25,293 nucleotides of DNA. Source: a virus. The stretch covers positions 1 through 25,293 of the IMG/VR virus record IMGVR_UViG_3300042402_001074, one strand, 5' to 3'. The notes under the pieces were generated by a model. It ran no database searches. It was not told the DNA's origin and was given only the letters and a program-made list of their open reading frames with translations. Shown here piece by piece: positions 1 to 5,612 of this stretch. The stretch's first letter is position 1. Each line of letters starts with the position of its first letter. The translations under genes and the position numbers were made by a program.

Positions 1-33
1 TGCCCAGAACCTGTCGAACCCTGATTCAAACAT
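1..33 (-). CDS. Start of a probable phage replication protein (partial, runs off left edge)
   Basis: Only the first 11 codons are inside the window; they read MFESGFDRFWA. A good ribosome binding site (AAGAAAGGAAAG) lies just upstream of the ATG. A pattern of F-x-x-F-W-x-x-Y-P-x-K near a protein start is common in phage replication proteins of the gpO/DnaT-like kind, and FDRFWA fits its first half. The gene sits leftward of a Cro-like repressor gene, where lambdoid phages often carry replication genes. The real start is well supported by the ribosome binding site; the function is inference from very few residues. Confidence 0.5.
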   Translation of the reverse strand, partial: MFESGFDRFWA

Positions 34-118
34 TGCTTTCCTTTCTTGCATAGGTTACCCAAGGGTGGATAGCCGATCCTCCCTGCTCCAGCTTTCGATC
101 CGCTATCCGGTCTGTCAT
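26..118 (-). CDS. Possible 30-aa ORF coupled to the replication gene
   Basis: This tiny reading frame (starts MTDRIADRKL, ends ARKESNV) stops at a TGA that overlaps the first codons of the downstream gene starting at 33, an arrangement typical of translational coupling. It has no convincing ribosome binding site and an in-frame TAA lies directly before its ATG, so it cannot be longer. It also contains the inverted repeat at 67-108, which could instead be the reason this stretch is conserved. I do not recognise the protein. It may be a chance frame. Confidence 0.2.
   Translation of the reverse strand: MTDRIADRKLEQGGSAIHPWVTYARKESNV
67..108. repeat. Inverted repeat, 12-bp arms, 11/12 match
   Basis: Left arm GGATAGCCGATC (67-78) and right arm GATCCGCTATCC (97-108) are complementary at 11 of 12 positions, with an 18-nt loop. 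It lies 34 nt upstream of the leftward gene that starts at 33. It could be a regulatory hairpin in that gene's leader or a structural element of a replication origin. Confidence 0.55.
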
Positions 119-505
119 TTAGTCAGTCATCTATGTGCAGTCTCATCAGCCCAAGTGCGCGTGACGGATTGATTCTCTTATACGCAAAGTCTTGTCCCAC
201 CATGTCCTTTGCGCTTCACCGGTCGGTCAATCAACGCCGGTCGGCAGATGCGGGGTGTCTCGCTCTGTCGGTGTTCCTTGGGTGCAGCCCATGCAGGCCC
301 ATCAGCTAACGCGCCCTGACGGTCTGGGCCAAAAAGCAAAAAACCCCTGAGAGATGCTCTGTGGTCTTGGCTCTTGGCAGAGCAGCAGCTTGGCGGTTGA
401 ACTAGAGGCAAACACCTCACCAGCTACCTTGCAAGACCACACAGCACCCTCAAGGGTTCTGTCCTCTAGTTCATCGCCTAGTTGCCACACCAGACGGCTC
501 GTATT
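119..505. other. Gene-poor leader/intergenic stretch with inverted repeats
   Basis: I see no convincing protein gene here on either strand; the open frames present have no ribosome binding site and unusual compositions. It holds an inverted repeat CGCAAAG/CTTTGCG (183-189 and 207-213), a directly repeated CCGGTCGG (219-226 and 237-244), and a larger inverted repeat at 392-478. Its position between a Cro-like gene and a probable replication gene is where lambdoid phages keep regulatory RNAs and origin elements, but nothing here identifies one specifically. Confidence 0.4.
392..478. repeat. Long imperfect inverted repeat (possible structured RNA)
   Basis: Arms GGCG-GT-TGAACTAGAGG (392-408) and CCTCTAGTTCA-T-CGCC (463-478) pair over 15 bp with one small internal loop, enclosing 54 nt. 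Inside the loop is a further short dyad, ACCCTCAAGGGT (447-458). It lies just downstream of the repressor gene on the leftward strand. It could be a 3' UTR structure, a small RNA or an attachment/origin element; the sequence alone does not decide. Confidence 0.5.
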
Positions 506-700
506 TTAGACCGATTCGTTAACCTGCGTAAAGCCCCCTTCAAACCATTCTGGCCGTAGGGTCTTCAGTTGAGCCACCCGCGCATCTGGCACGGTGTAGC
601 CCCACTGCGTAATGGCGCTCCTGCTGACCCCTAGTAGGCGTGACAGCGCAGCGGCTGATCCTGCTAGGACGATGGCTTGATCTTTTGTTAAGGAATTCAT
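506..700 (-). CDS. Cro-like helix-turn-helix repressor
   Basis: A 64-residue protein with the layout of Cro/YdaS-type phage regulators. A helix-turn-helix spans about residues 14-35 (AGSAAALSRLLGVSRSAITQ), followed by W-G-x-x-V-P-D-x-R-V-A-Q-L, the usual end of the Cro fold. Such proteins bind operators as dimers and switch early transcription. It is divergent from the rightward early operon across a 151-bp control region that holds dyads and repeats suitable as operators. The ribosome binding site is weak. The family is clear; which lysogeny or lytic decision it controls cannot be told, as no CI-like partner is in view. Confidence 0.85.
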   Translation of the reverse strand: MNSLTKDQAIVLAGSAAALSRLLGVSRSAITQWGYTVPDARVAQLKTLRPEWFEGGFTQVNESV

Positions 701-851
701 GGCCGCAGTGTAAAGGTCTTAACAACCCAAAACCATTCCCGACCATTTTTTAGGGTCATTTTTTTGGGCGTCTTTACTTTGGTGTTAAGTTGCGCCGAGA
801 ATCTCGGCATGCCGTAGCGCAACGCAAGCGGTCTTAACTGGAGATGATGAA
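701..851. promoter_or_regulatory. Divergent early control region with operator-like dyads
   Basis: This region separates the leftward repressor gene from the rightward operon. It contains a perfect dyad GCCGAGA-A-TCTCGGC at 794-808 (7-bp arms, 1-bp centre). GGTCTTAAC occurs twice, at 715-723 and 830-838, each 14-15 bp from the nearest start codon, and a related GGTGTTAAG lies at 781-789. The short spacing of the dyad suits a small dimeric repressor. I could not place a clear -35/-10 pair on either strand, so promoters are assumed rather than seen. Confidence 0.55.
811..835 (+). repeat. Leader repeat, copy 1
   Basis: GCCGTAGCGCAACGCAAGCGGTCTT, shown here in two parts: GCCGTAGCGC then AACGCAAGCGGTCTT. 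It matches the copy at 1086-1110 at 22 of 25 positions. Each copy lies 16 nt upstream of a start codon (852 and 1127), so the repeat may be a shared operator or leader element. Confidence 0.6.
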
Positions 852-1028
852 ATGACACTAGTAGCAAAGCAAGGCAACCGGGAAATCTGGGCAACTTTCG
901 ATCAGTCTGCCCAAGTCTACGAATTGTTTTTTGACCGGGAAGGTGAGACCTTTACCGGCTGGTATGTAGACTCCATCAAAGATGCCAAGGTCGCAGCAAA
1001 ACACATCTTTGCTGAACTCACCGCCTAA
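852..1028 (+). CDS. Small early protein, 58 aa, unknown function
   Basis: First gene of the rightward early operon. The 58 residues run from MTLVAKQGNREIW to HIFAELTA. A ribosome binding site (GGAG, overlapping GAGATGATG) precedes the ATG. The protein looks like a single small alpha/beta domain with an aromatic middle (YELFFDREGETFTGWYV) and a helical end (DAKVAAKHIFAEL). I do not recognise a family. It is followed by a GC-rich hairpin at 1041-1061. Its position right after the control region suggests immediate-early expression. The reading frame is convincing; the role is unknown. Confidence 0.75.
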   Translation: MTLVAKQGNREIWATFDQSAQVYELFFDREGETFTGWYVDSIKDAKVAAKHIFAELTA

Positions 1029-1040
1029 CAACATAGCCTG

Positions 1041-1061
1041 TAGCCCCCTCTCCGGGGGCTA
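1041..1061 (+). other. GC-rich hairpin between first two early genes
   Basis: TAGCCCCC-TCTCC-GGGGGCTA forms a perfect 8-bp stem with a 5-nt loop, 12 nt after the stop codon of the 58-aa gene. No T-tract follows, so it is not a standard intrinsic terminator. It may attenuate transcription or stabilise the upstream mRNA end. A very similar hairpin follows the tail tube gene at 23810-23833. Confidence 0.6.
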
Positions 1062-1085
1062 TGGGGTAGGTTGTCTACCACTCTA

Positions 1086-1110
1086 GCCGTAGCACTTCGC
1101 AAGCGGTCTT
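1086..1110 (+). repeat. Leader repeat, copy 2
   Basis: GCCGTAGCACTTCGCAAGCGGTCTT, shown in two parts: GCCGTAGCAC then TTCGCAAGCGGTCTT. It differs from the copy at 811-835 at 3 of 25 positions and lies just upstream of the DUF932 gene. Confidence 0.6.
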
Positions 1111-1126
1111 TTTAAGGAACTGAAAA

Positions 1127-2122
1127 ATGGCTCACCTGATCGAAACCAACCAAATCACCAACAAAGCTGAGATTGCCTACGCTGGCGATGTGCCTTGGCA
1201 CGGGCTTGGTCAATCCCTGTCTGCTAATGCTCCCATCGACGTGTGGCAGCGTGAAGCCGGTCTGGATTGGCAAGCTGTTGTGTCGCCGGTCATGTACTGG
1301 CCCGATGGCTCGGCCGCGCCCAAGACTGTCGTTGGACGCAATGTGATCTTCCGCAACGATACCCAGCAAGCCCTTGGCGTTGTGACTGACCGCTACAGGA
1401 TTCACCAGCCCAACGAAATTCTGGCGTTTTTCGACACGCTAGTGCGCTCGGCCGGGTTCAGCCTTGAAGTTGCTGGCGCAATCAGTGGCGGCAAGCGCAT
1501 CTGGGCCTTGGCCAACGTCAACCGTGAAGCTTGTGTGCTTGGCGATGACGCTGTGCGCGGCTATCTGCTGTTGTCCACAAGCTTTGACGGCTCCACTGCG
1601 ACTATCGGTCAATTCACCAGCGTCCGGGTTGTTTGCAACAACACCCTGTCGATGGCTGACCGCGAAAATGCCCCGTCCCGCGTTTCGCTCACGCATGGCG
1701 CACGGTTTGACGCTAGCCTGATGCGCGACAAGCTTGGCATCATCGTGGGCGGGTTCGACGGGATGATGGACAACTACCGCAAGCTTGCGCGTCAGGATGT
1801 CAATTCTGCGTTTGTGAAAAGCTTTCTGTCTGAGTTGTTCCCGCCCACTTTGCAGATCGCCAAAGTGCCGGGCAAGCTTGTCAAGCAAGAGGTGTACGCT
1901 GATTCCCGCGCTTACAAGAAGGTGCTGGAATTGTTCGACGGTGCAGGCATCGGCAGCGACTTGCCCGGTGTCAGCGGAACCCGCTGGGGCTTGCTCAACG
2001 CCGTGACGCAATTCATCGACCATGAACGCGGCCACAACGTCGATACCCGCATCAACAACGCGTGGTTTGGTGATGGCGCTCGTCTCAAGTCTTCCGCTGA
2101 AGACCTTCTGCTGACCGCGTAA
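1127..2122 (+). CDS. DUF932 phage/plasmid-like protein
   Basis: A 331-residue protein matching the DUF932 / TIGR03299 'phage/plasmid-like protein' family. The hallmark is AGDVPWHGLGQ near residues 19-29, followed by the conserved region around DRYRIHQPNEILAFFD and VCNNTLSMA. Family length is usually about 300-400 residues, so it looks complete. The molecular role of the family is not established; members are regularly found beside phage recombination and replication genes, as here with ERF and YqaJ proteins a few genes downstream. The start is supported by AAGGA 8 nt upstream of the ATG and by the conserved N-terminus. Confidence 0.88.
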   Translation: MAHLIETNQITNKAEIAYAGDVPWHGLGQSLSANAPIDVWQREAGLDWQAVVSPVMYWPDGSAAPKTVVGRNVIFRNDTQQALGVVTDRYRIHQPNEILAFFDTLVRSAGFSLEVAGAISGGKRIWALANVNREACVLGDDAVRGYLLLSTSFDGSTATIGQFTSVRVVCNNTLSMADRENAPSRVSLTHGARFDASLMRDKLGIIVGGFDGMMDNYRKLARQDVNSAFVKSFLSELFPPTLQIAKVPGKLVKQEVYADSRAYKKVLELFDGAGIGSDLPGVSGTRWGLLNAVTQFIDHERGHNVDTRINNAWFGDGARLKSSAEDLLLTA

Positions 2123-2124
2123 TC

Positions 2125-2250
2125 ATGTGGCCCTTCCCGCCTCCGGGCGGGCCTGTCCCTTGGACGCGCAAGCAAATTCAAGAACACGCCCGCCAGCAAC
2201 GTCAGCGCGATGAACAAGACCGCGCCAAACTTCCTCCAGCCCCGTTCTAA
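2125..2250 (+). CDS. Putative 41-aa protein
   Basis: This frame starts 2 nt after the DUF932 stop codon and reads MWPFPPPGGPVPWTRK, then a highly charged, Gln/Arg-rich helix and the end LPPAPF. The very tight spacing suggests translation coupled to the DUF932 gene, since no ribosome binding site is seen. The next gene begins 9 nt downstream with a good ribosome binding site, so the frame fills the gap neatly. I do not recognise it, and its short length keeps confidence moderate. Confidence 0.45.
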   Translation: MWPFPPPGGPVPWTRKQIQEHARQQRQRDEQDRAKLPPAPF

Positions 2251-2259
2251 GGACACGAC

Positions 2260-2373
2260 ATGAGACAACACTACAAGACAACGCCTAAAGCCTCACCGTG
2301 GCTTGATTTGGCCCTCGCCACAGTCATTGGCATTGCGATTGCCGCGCTGCTTTTTTTCTGGTGGTCAGCATGA
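2260..2373 (+). CDS. Small single-pass membrane protein, 37 aa
   Basis: A strong ribosome binding site (AAGGACACGAC) precedes the ATG. The protein has a short polar N-terminus (MRQHYKTTPKASPW) and one hydrophobic segment of about 21 residues (residues 15-36), ending in FFWWSA. It is probably an inner-membrane peptide with the N-terminus in the cytoplasm or periplasm; topology is unclear. Its stop overlaps the next start (ATGA). Small early membrane proteins in phages often act on the host, but nothing here shows a specific role. Confidence 0.6.
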   Translation: MRQHYKTTPKASPWLDLALATVIGIAIAALLFFWWSA

Positions 2374-2534
2374 AAGTCAAAATGCTGCGCCATGTGCGCG
2401 AACTGTGGAACAGCCCGCTAGTCACGCGGGAAATCAATCGCGCAAATCAGCGCAAATGGATTCGCCAAGTGCGGATATTAGGTGACAGATGGCTCTTAGC
2501 TAAACACGTTGAAAGGCACAAAAATGCAAGTTAA
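2370..2534 (+). CDS. Small basic protein, 54 aa, unknown function
   Basis: The frame begins at an ATGA overlap with the preceding membrane-protein gene and ends 11 nt inside the next one. The protein is rich in Arg and Lys (for example MLRHVRELW and NRANQRKWIRQVR) and predicted to be mostly helical, so nucleic-acid binding is possible but unproven. I do not recognise a family. The overlaps on both sides support it being a real member of the operon. Confidence 0.55.
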   Translation: MKVKMLRHVRELWNSPLVTREINRANQRKWIRQVRILGDRWLLAKHVERHKNAS

Positions 2535-2715
2535 CCCTGACGCAATCATCAACAGCATCGAGAAATCGGCTGGCATCCTGTACCGGGACAGTGAAGCCGC
2601 TGACCGGCTGGCTTGGCAGGTCGGCGCTCTGACCGCAAAGATTCGTGAGTTGTCAGCACTGCTGCAATACACGGTTGACCAGTTGAACGAACTTCAAGCA
2701 AAGGAAATGAAATGA
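2524..2715 (+). CDS. Small coiled-coil-like protein, 63 aa
   Basis: I chose the ATG at 2524 (MQVNPDAIINSIEK) because GAAAGG lies 7 nt upstream; a TTG at 2509 is also in frame but has no such support. The second half (AKIRELSALLQYTVDQLNELQAK) has heptad-like leucine spacing and is likely an amphipathic helix or short coiled coil. It sits directly before the ERF gene, sharing an ATGA overlap, so it may be a partner of the recombination proteins. Function is not known. Confidence 0.65.
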   Translation: MQVNPDAIINSIEKSAGILYRDSEAADRLAWQVGALTAKIRELSALLQYTVDQLNELQAKEMK

Positions 2716-3323
2716 TTGGTAGCAACATTGCAGCCGCGTTTGTCAAAGCTCAAAAAGAGTTTGGCCCTGCGCTTAAGTCTGCCGTTAATCCTGCGTTCCA
2801 ACGCAATGGCAAGGGCGGGCGATATGCTGACCTTGCTTCTTGTGTTGAGGCAGTCATCGACGCACTGAACAAACACGGGATTGCGCTGATGCAGCAAAAC
2901 GTCGAATGCAACGATGGCGTAATCGTGCAGACGATGTTTGTTCACGAATCGGGCGAAACCATCTATAGCGGGCAACTGCATGTCCCTGCGGCAAAACAAG
3001 ACCCTCAAGGCTATGGATCGGCGCTGACTTATGCCCGCAGGTACAGCTTGATGACTGCTTGCGGCATAGCGCCTGAAGACGATGACGGGAATGCTGCCGT
3101 AAAGCCTTCCAGCAACGTCAGCGCAGCAACGATAGCGGCTCACATTGCCGACATTCACGACAGCGCCAACAGTGATGAGATGACAGCCGCGTACAAGCTT
3201 GCGTATGAAGCTTGCCAAGGTGACCCGCACTGGATCGCCAAAGTTGTGGAAGCAAAAAAGGCAAGGCAGGCCCGCGCACAGCGCGAAAAAGAGGCGCGTG
3301 AGCAAGGGGCTGTAAATGGATGA
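2712..3323 (+). CDS. erf: ERF-family ssDNA-annealing recombinase
   Basis: A 203-residue protein of the ERF superfamily, which anneals complementary single strands during phage recombination and genome circularisation or repair. The family signature is present at residues 95-113: KQDPQGYGSALTYARRYSL. The N-terminal part (about 1-60) includes FQRNGKGGRYADL, also typical. The C-terminal third is charged and helical (KKARQARAQREKEAREQG), likely flexible. Length fits the P22 Erf group. It starts within the stop of the previous gene and overlaps the exonuclease gene by 8 nt. The ERF/YqaJ pair is the standard two-component single-strand annealing system. Confidence 0.92.
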   Translation: MIGSNIAAAFVKAQKEFGPALKSAVNPAFQRNGKGGRYADLASCVEAVIDALNKHGIALMQQNVECNDGVIVQTMFVHESGETIYSGQLHVPAAKQDPQGYGSALTYARRYSLMTACGIAPEDDDGNAAVKPSSNVSAATIAAHIADIHDSANSDEMTAAYKLAYEACQGDPHWIAKVVEAKKARQARAQREKEAREQGAVNG

Positions 3324-3930
3324 GCAGCGCACAGACGAATGGTTTGCCGCACGGCTAGGCAAGGTCACGGCCAGCCGCGTAGCAGACCTCATGGCAACCA
3401 CTAAGTCAGGCTATGCGGCCAGCCGCGACAACCTCATGGCGCAGTTGGTTGTTGAACGGCTCACCGGCCAGCAGCAAGACGGCTACACCAGTGCTTCTAT
3501 GCAGTGGGGTACAGAGCAAGAACCGTTTGCCCGTGCGGCTTATGAAATCGCAACCGGGCAGATGGTCGATGAGTGCGGGTTTGTGCCGCACCCAACGATT
3601 GCCAATGCTGGCGCATCACCTGACGGCCTTGTGGGCGCTGACGGTCTTGTAGAGATCAAGTGCCCCAACACAGCTGGGATGTTTGACGCGCTGCTGACCC
3701 AGACCGTCCCCGGCAAATACAACACCCAGATGCAAATGCAGATGGCTTGTACCGGGCGGGCTTGGTGCGACTACGCTGTGTTTGACCCGCGTATGCCTAC
3801 TAAAGCGCAACTGTTTATCAAACGTGTGCCCCGCGATCCGGTTTTCATCCAAAAGATGGAAGCTGAGATTGTCAAATTCCTTGGCGAACTTGATGCCAAG
3901 GTCAACCAACTGAAGGAACTTTTTACATGA
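3316..3930 (+). CDS. YqaJ-type (lambda Exo-like) recombination exonuclease
   Basis: A 204-residue PD-(D/E)XK nuclease of the YqaJ viral recombinase family, which resects double-stranded ends 5' to 3' to give the strands that the ERF protein anneals. The active site is visible: the GTEQEPFARAAYE helix (E67/E69), D103 in ASPDGL, and E113-x-K115 in VEIKCP. The later Y-N-T-Q-x-Q-x-Q and WCDYAVFDPRM stretches are also characteristic. The family is usually 190-320 residues, so this is a compact member. It overlaps ERF upstream and shares an ATGA with the gene downstream. Confidence 0.93.
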   Translation: MDEQRTDEWFAARLGKVTASRVADLMATTKSGYAASRDNLMAQLVVERLTGQQQDGYTSASMQWGTEQEPFARAAYEIATGQMVDECGFVPHPTIANAGASPDGLVGADGLVEIKCPNTAGMFDALLTQTVPGKYNTQMQMQMACTGRAWCDYAVFDPRMPTKAQLFIKRVPRDPVFIQKMEAEIVKFLGELDAKVNQLKELFT

Positions 3931-4202
3931 GACAGCAATTTGAAATCAAATACCCGGCCCGTGAGTACACGCTTTCCAACGGGGAGAAAAAAACTTTTTG
4001 GAGTACACACGGCTCCATTTGGATTGACGATGACCGCAAGAACATTTCGGTCAAGATTGACAGCCTTCCAGTAGGGGACAAATTCACGGGCTACTTCAAG
4101 GCATTCCCGTTTGTTCCCAAGCACCAACAACAAAAAAAGACCGCGTATGAAGGTCTGCCCTCTGACGATAGTTTCGACGAACTTGGCGACGCGCCGTTTT
4201 GA
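3927..4202 (+). CDS. Possible SSB-like protein with acidic C-terminal tail
   Basis: A 91-residue protein whose first 60 residues look beta-rich (YTLSNGEKKTFWSTHGSIWI, then FTGYFKAFPF), followed by a polar linker and an acidic end DELGDAPF. A short acidic tail ending in Pro-Phe is the hallmark of bacterial SSB C-termini, which recruit partner proteins. It directly follows the exonuclease gene by an ATGA overlap, where phage recombination operons commonly encode SSB. No canonical OB-fold motif is recognisable, so the SSB role is inference from the tail and the neighbourhood. It could be another small recombination accessory. Confidence 0.6.
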   Translation: MRQQFEIKYPAREYTLSNGEKKTFWSTHGSIWIDDDRKNISVKIDSLPVGDKFTGYFKAFPFVPKHQQQKKTAYEGLPSDDSFDELGDAPF

Positions 4203-4213
4203 AAGGACACATC

Positions 4214-4366
4214 ATGCTTAAACGAATCTTGGCCGGTCTTGGTATTGCCCTCATCACCACGGGCGCATGGGCGCAATGCTCAACGCACACCATCTTTAGC
4301 AACGGCCGTACAGTCACCTGTACTACCTGCTGCTATTTTGGGAATTGCACGACGAACTGCTTCTGA
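4214..4366 (+). CDS. Secreted Cys-rich peptide, 50 aa
   Basis: This frame begins after a good ribosome binding site (GAAAGGACACATC). It has a classic signal peptide: MLKR, a hydrophobic core (ILAGLGIALITTG), then AWA before Q21, giving a mature peptide of about 30 residues. The mature part has six cysteines (C22, C36, C39, C40, C45, C49) and many Thr, ending TTNCF. Six cysteines suggest up to three disulfides formed in the periplasm. I do not recognise a family. A role at the cell envelope, such as superinfection exclusion, is conceivable but not shown. Confidence 0.65.
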   Translation: MLKRILAGLGIALITTGAWAQCSTHTIFSNGRTVTCTTCCYFGNCTTNCF

Positions 4367-4394
4367 CATTCGGGCCGAAAGCTGATGGCTTAGC

Positions 4395-4408
4395 GATTGC
4401 TTGCAATC
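4395..4408. other. Short perfect inverted repeat
   Basis: GATTGC-TT-GCAATC, a 14-bp dyad in the 89-nt gap before the gene at 4456. It could be a protein-binding site; it is short enough to be chance. Confidence 0.3.
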
Positions 4409-4455
4409 CGATAGACACTTTGAGTAGGCCCACCTTCTACACGAAAGGACACGAC

Positions 4456-4803
4456 ATGGAAAAAGTTGAATTCGCGGCCTTGGAAAAGGCCATGCGCTTG
4501 TTGGACGCTACCGGCTGCAAGTACCGCATCTGCACCCCCGGTGGAAGCTGGTTTGGCGACTTAAACCTTGCAAAACCTAAACGCAAATTCAAGTACCCTA
4601 AAGGTGAAAAGGTGACGTACTTGCGCCAGCATCTTGACAGCATTCAAGTGGGCGATGTGGTCAAAGTGCCGTCTGACAAATACGACATTGGGGATTTGCA
4701 AAAAAGCATTTCCTCGTATCTCAGCAAGACGCTAGGCCCGAAAAGCCACACCACCGCCATGAACCGCGATGCCAACTGCGTTGAAGTGCTGCGGGTGGCG
4801 TAA
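4456..4803 (+). CDS. Conserved hypothetical phage protein, 115 aa
   Basis: I chose the ATG at 4456 because AAAGGACACGAC lies directly upstream; the frame is open further upstream to 4345, but that would overlap the secreted-peptide gene by 22 nt and lacks a ribosome binding site. The protein starts MEKVEFAALEKAMRLLDATG, has a basic middle (LAKPKRKFKYPKGEKV), and a C-terminal region (LQKSISSYLSKTLGPKSHTT and then CVEVLRVA) that looks like a small winged-helix or similar fold seen in other phage early proteins. Function unknown; DNA binding is plausible. It overlaps the next gene by one base (TAATG). Confidence 0.7.
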   Translation: MEKVEFAALEKAMRLLDATGCKYRICTPGGSWFGDLNLAKPKRKFKYPKGEKVTYLRQHLDSIQVGDVVKVPSDKYDIGDLQKSISSYLSKTLGPKSHTTAMNRDANCVEVLRVA

Positions 4804-5114
4804 TGTCAGTGATGCACATTGCCCAAGAAAACCGGGATCAATTCCCCGAGGAATTCCTAGATTGGCTGCGTGACAACCAGCACATCTGGGTGGGCTTTGT
4901 GTCTGAGGCCAGCAAGGTTATCAACGCTGGCTTTCAGCACTACTCAGCCCGAACAATCATTCATGTGCTGCGCCATCACTCGGCCTTGGCCGAACGTGGC
5001 AGCGAATGGAAGATCAACAACAACGTCAGCCCGTATCTGGCCCGATTGTTTGCGCTGTGTTATCCGCAGCACAAAGATTTGTTTGAATACCGCATCACCA
5101 AAAAATTATTGTAA
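4803..5114 (+). CDS. Conserved hypothetical phage protein, 103 aa
   Basis: The last gene of the rightward early operon, starting at a TAATG overlap. The 103 residues are predicted helical with aromatic patches: EFLDWLRDNQHIWVGF, then HYSARTIIHVLRHHSAL, and SPYLARLFALCYPQHKDLFEYR. I recall similar proteins in other phages of environmental bacteria, but no function is attached to them. Its 3' end overlaps the end of the convergent endolysin gene by 9 bp, and no terminator separates the two operons. Confidence 0.75.
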   Translation: MSVMHIAQENRDQFPEEFLDWLRDNQHIWVGFVSEASKVINAGFQHYSARTIIHVLRHHSALAERGSEWKINNNVSPYLARLFALCYPQHKDLFEYRITKKLL

Positions 5115-5612
5115 AAACATTGCGCGTTCATCTTTGCGCCGTTTATCAAGCCCCGGCAGAACCCTGCCCCCTGCTTTGTTCCAGAGCAAAAAGGCATCTG
5201 CTGCGGCTTCCCATTCGCCCCGGTTAGCTTTAATGCGGATCGTGCTGCGCTGTAGGTTGCCAAGCCCTACATTAAAGGCAAAAGATACCAGAGCGTCAAA
5301 GCGGCCTTGATGCCCAGCACAGCCGGGAACAAGACGTAAAACACCGCGTTCAAAAGACGCGATATCAGCCGCGAATAAATCATCAGTTTCCTGTCGTGTC
5401 CACGCACGGTTATGCTCCGGTCTTAGCGGCATCTCCTTGCGAATCATTGCCACTGGTTTTTCGTCTGTCCTGCTCATCGGCAGTCTGATCTGCTCTTGAT
5501 ACAGCACATGCCCATAACCGATTGTCCAAATATGGGCAGGGCACAAATACGGGCGATTTCGATACCCCTCGTATTTGTGCATCATGTCGGCTGCGGGCTT
5601 ACTCAACTTCAT
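5106..5612 (-). CDS. GH24 endolysin (T4/P22-type lysozyme), E-C-T triad
   Basis: A 168-residue muramidase that cleaves the glycan strands of peptidoglycan to lyse the host. The catalytic region is EGYRNRPYLCPAHIWTIGYG (from residue 15): E15, C24 and T30 follow the E-8-D/C-5-T spacing of this family, with Cys instead of the usual Asp. The C-terminal LPGLDKRRKDERAMFL is also typical. There is an extra stretch between the first motif and the core (about residues 37-72). No signal peptide or membrane segment is present, so it should need the holin to reach the wall. It starts by ATGA overlap with the holin gene. Confidence 0.92.
   Translation of the reverse strand: MKLSKPAADMMHKYEGYRNRPYLCPAHIWTIGYGHVLYQEQIRLPMSRTDEKPVAMIRKEMPLRPEHNRAWTRQETDDLFAADIASFERGVLRLVPGCAGHQGRFDALVSFAFNVGLGNLQRSTIRIKANRGEWEAAADAFLLWNKAGGRVLPGLDKRRKDERAMFLQ

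Noticed and set aside
338-360. Possible leftward terminator: AGAG-CAT-CTCT stem, then CAGGGG and six T
   Set aside because: The stem is only 4 bp and separated from the T-run by an unpaired GC-rich stretch, so it is too weak to call.
178-490. Two leftward open frames (178-420 and 302-490) in the left intergenic region
   Set aside because: No ribosome binding site, odd composition and overlap with inverted repeats; unlike the neighbouring real genes.
1439-2035. Leftward open frame of 198 codons opposite the DUF932 gene
   Set aside because: The DUF932 protein is a recognised family in the other strand; the antisense frame has no start signal and looks like a shadow.
4345-4455. Upstream extension of the 115-aa gene
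   Set aside because: No ribosome binding site at 4345, and it overlaps the secreted-peptide gene; AAAGGACACGAC precedes the ATG at 4456.
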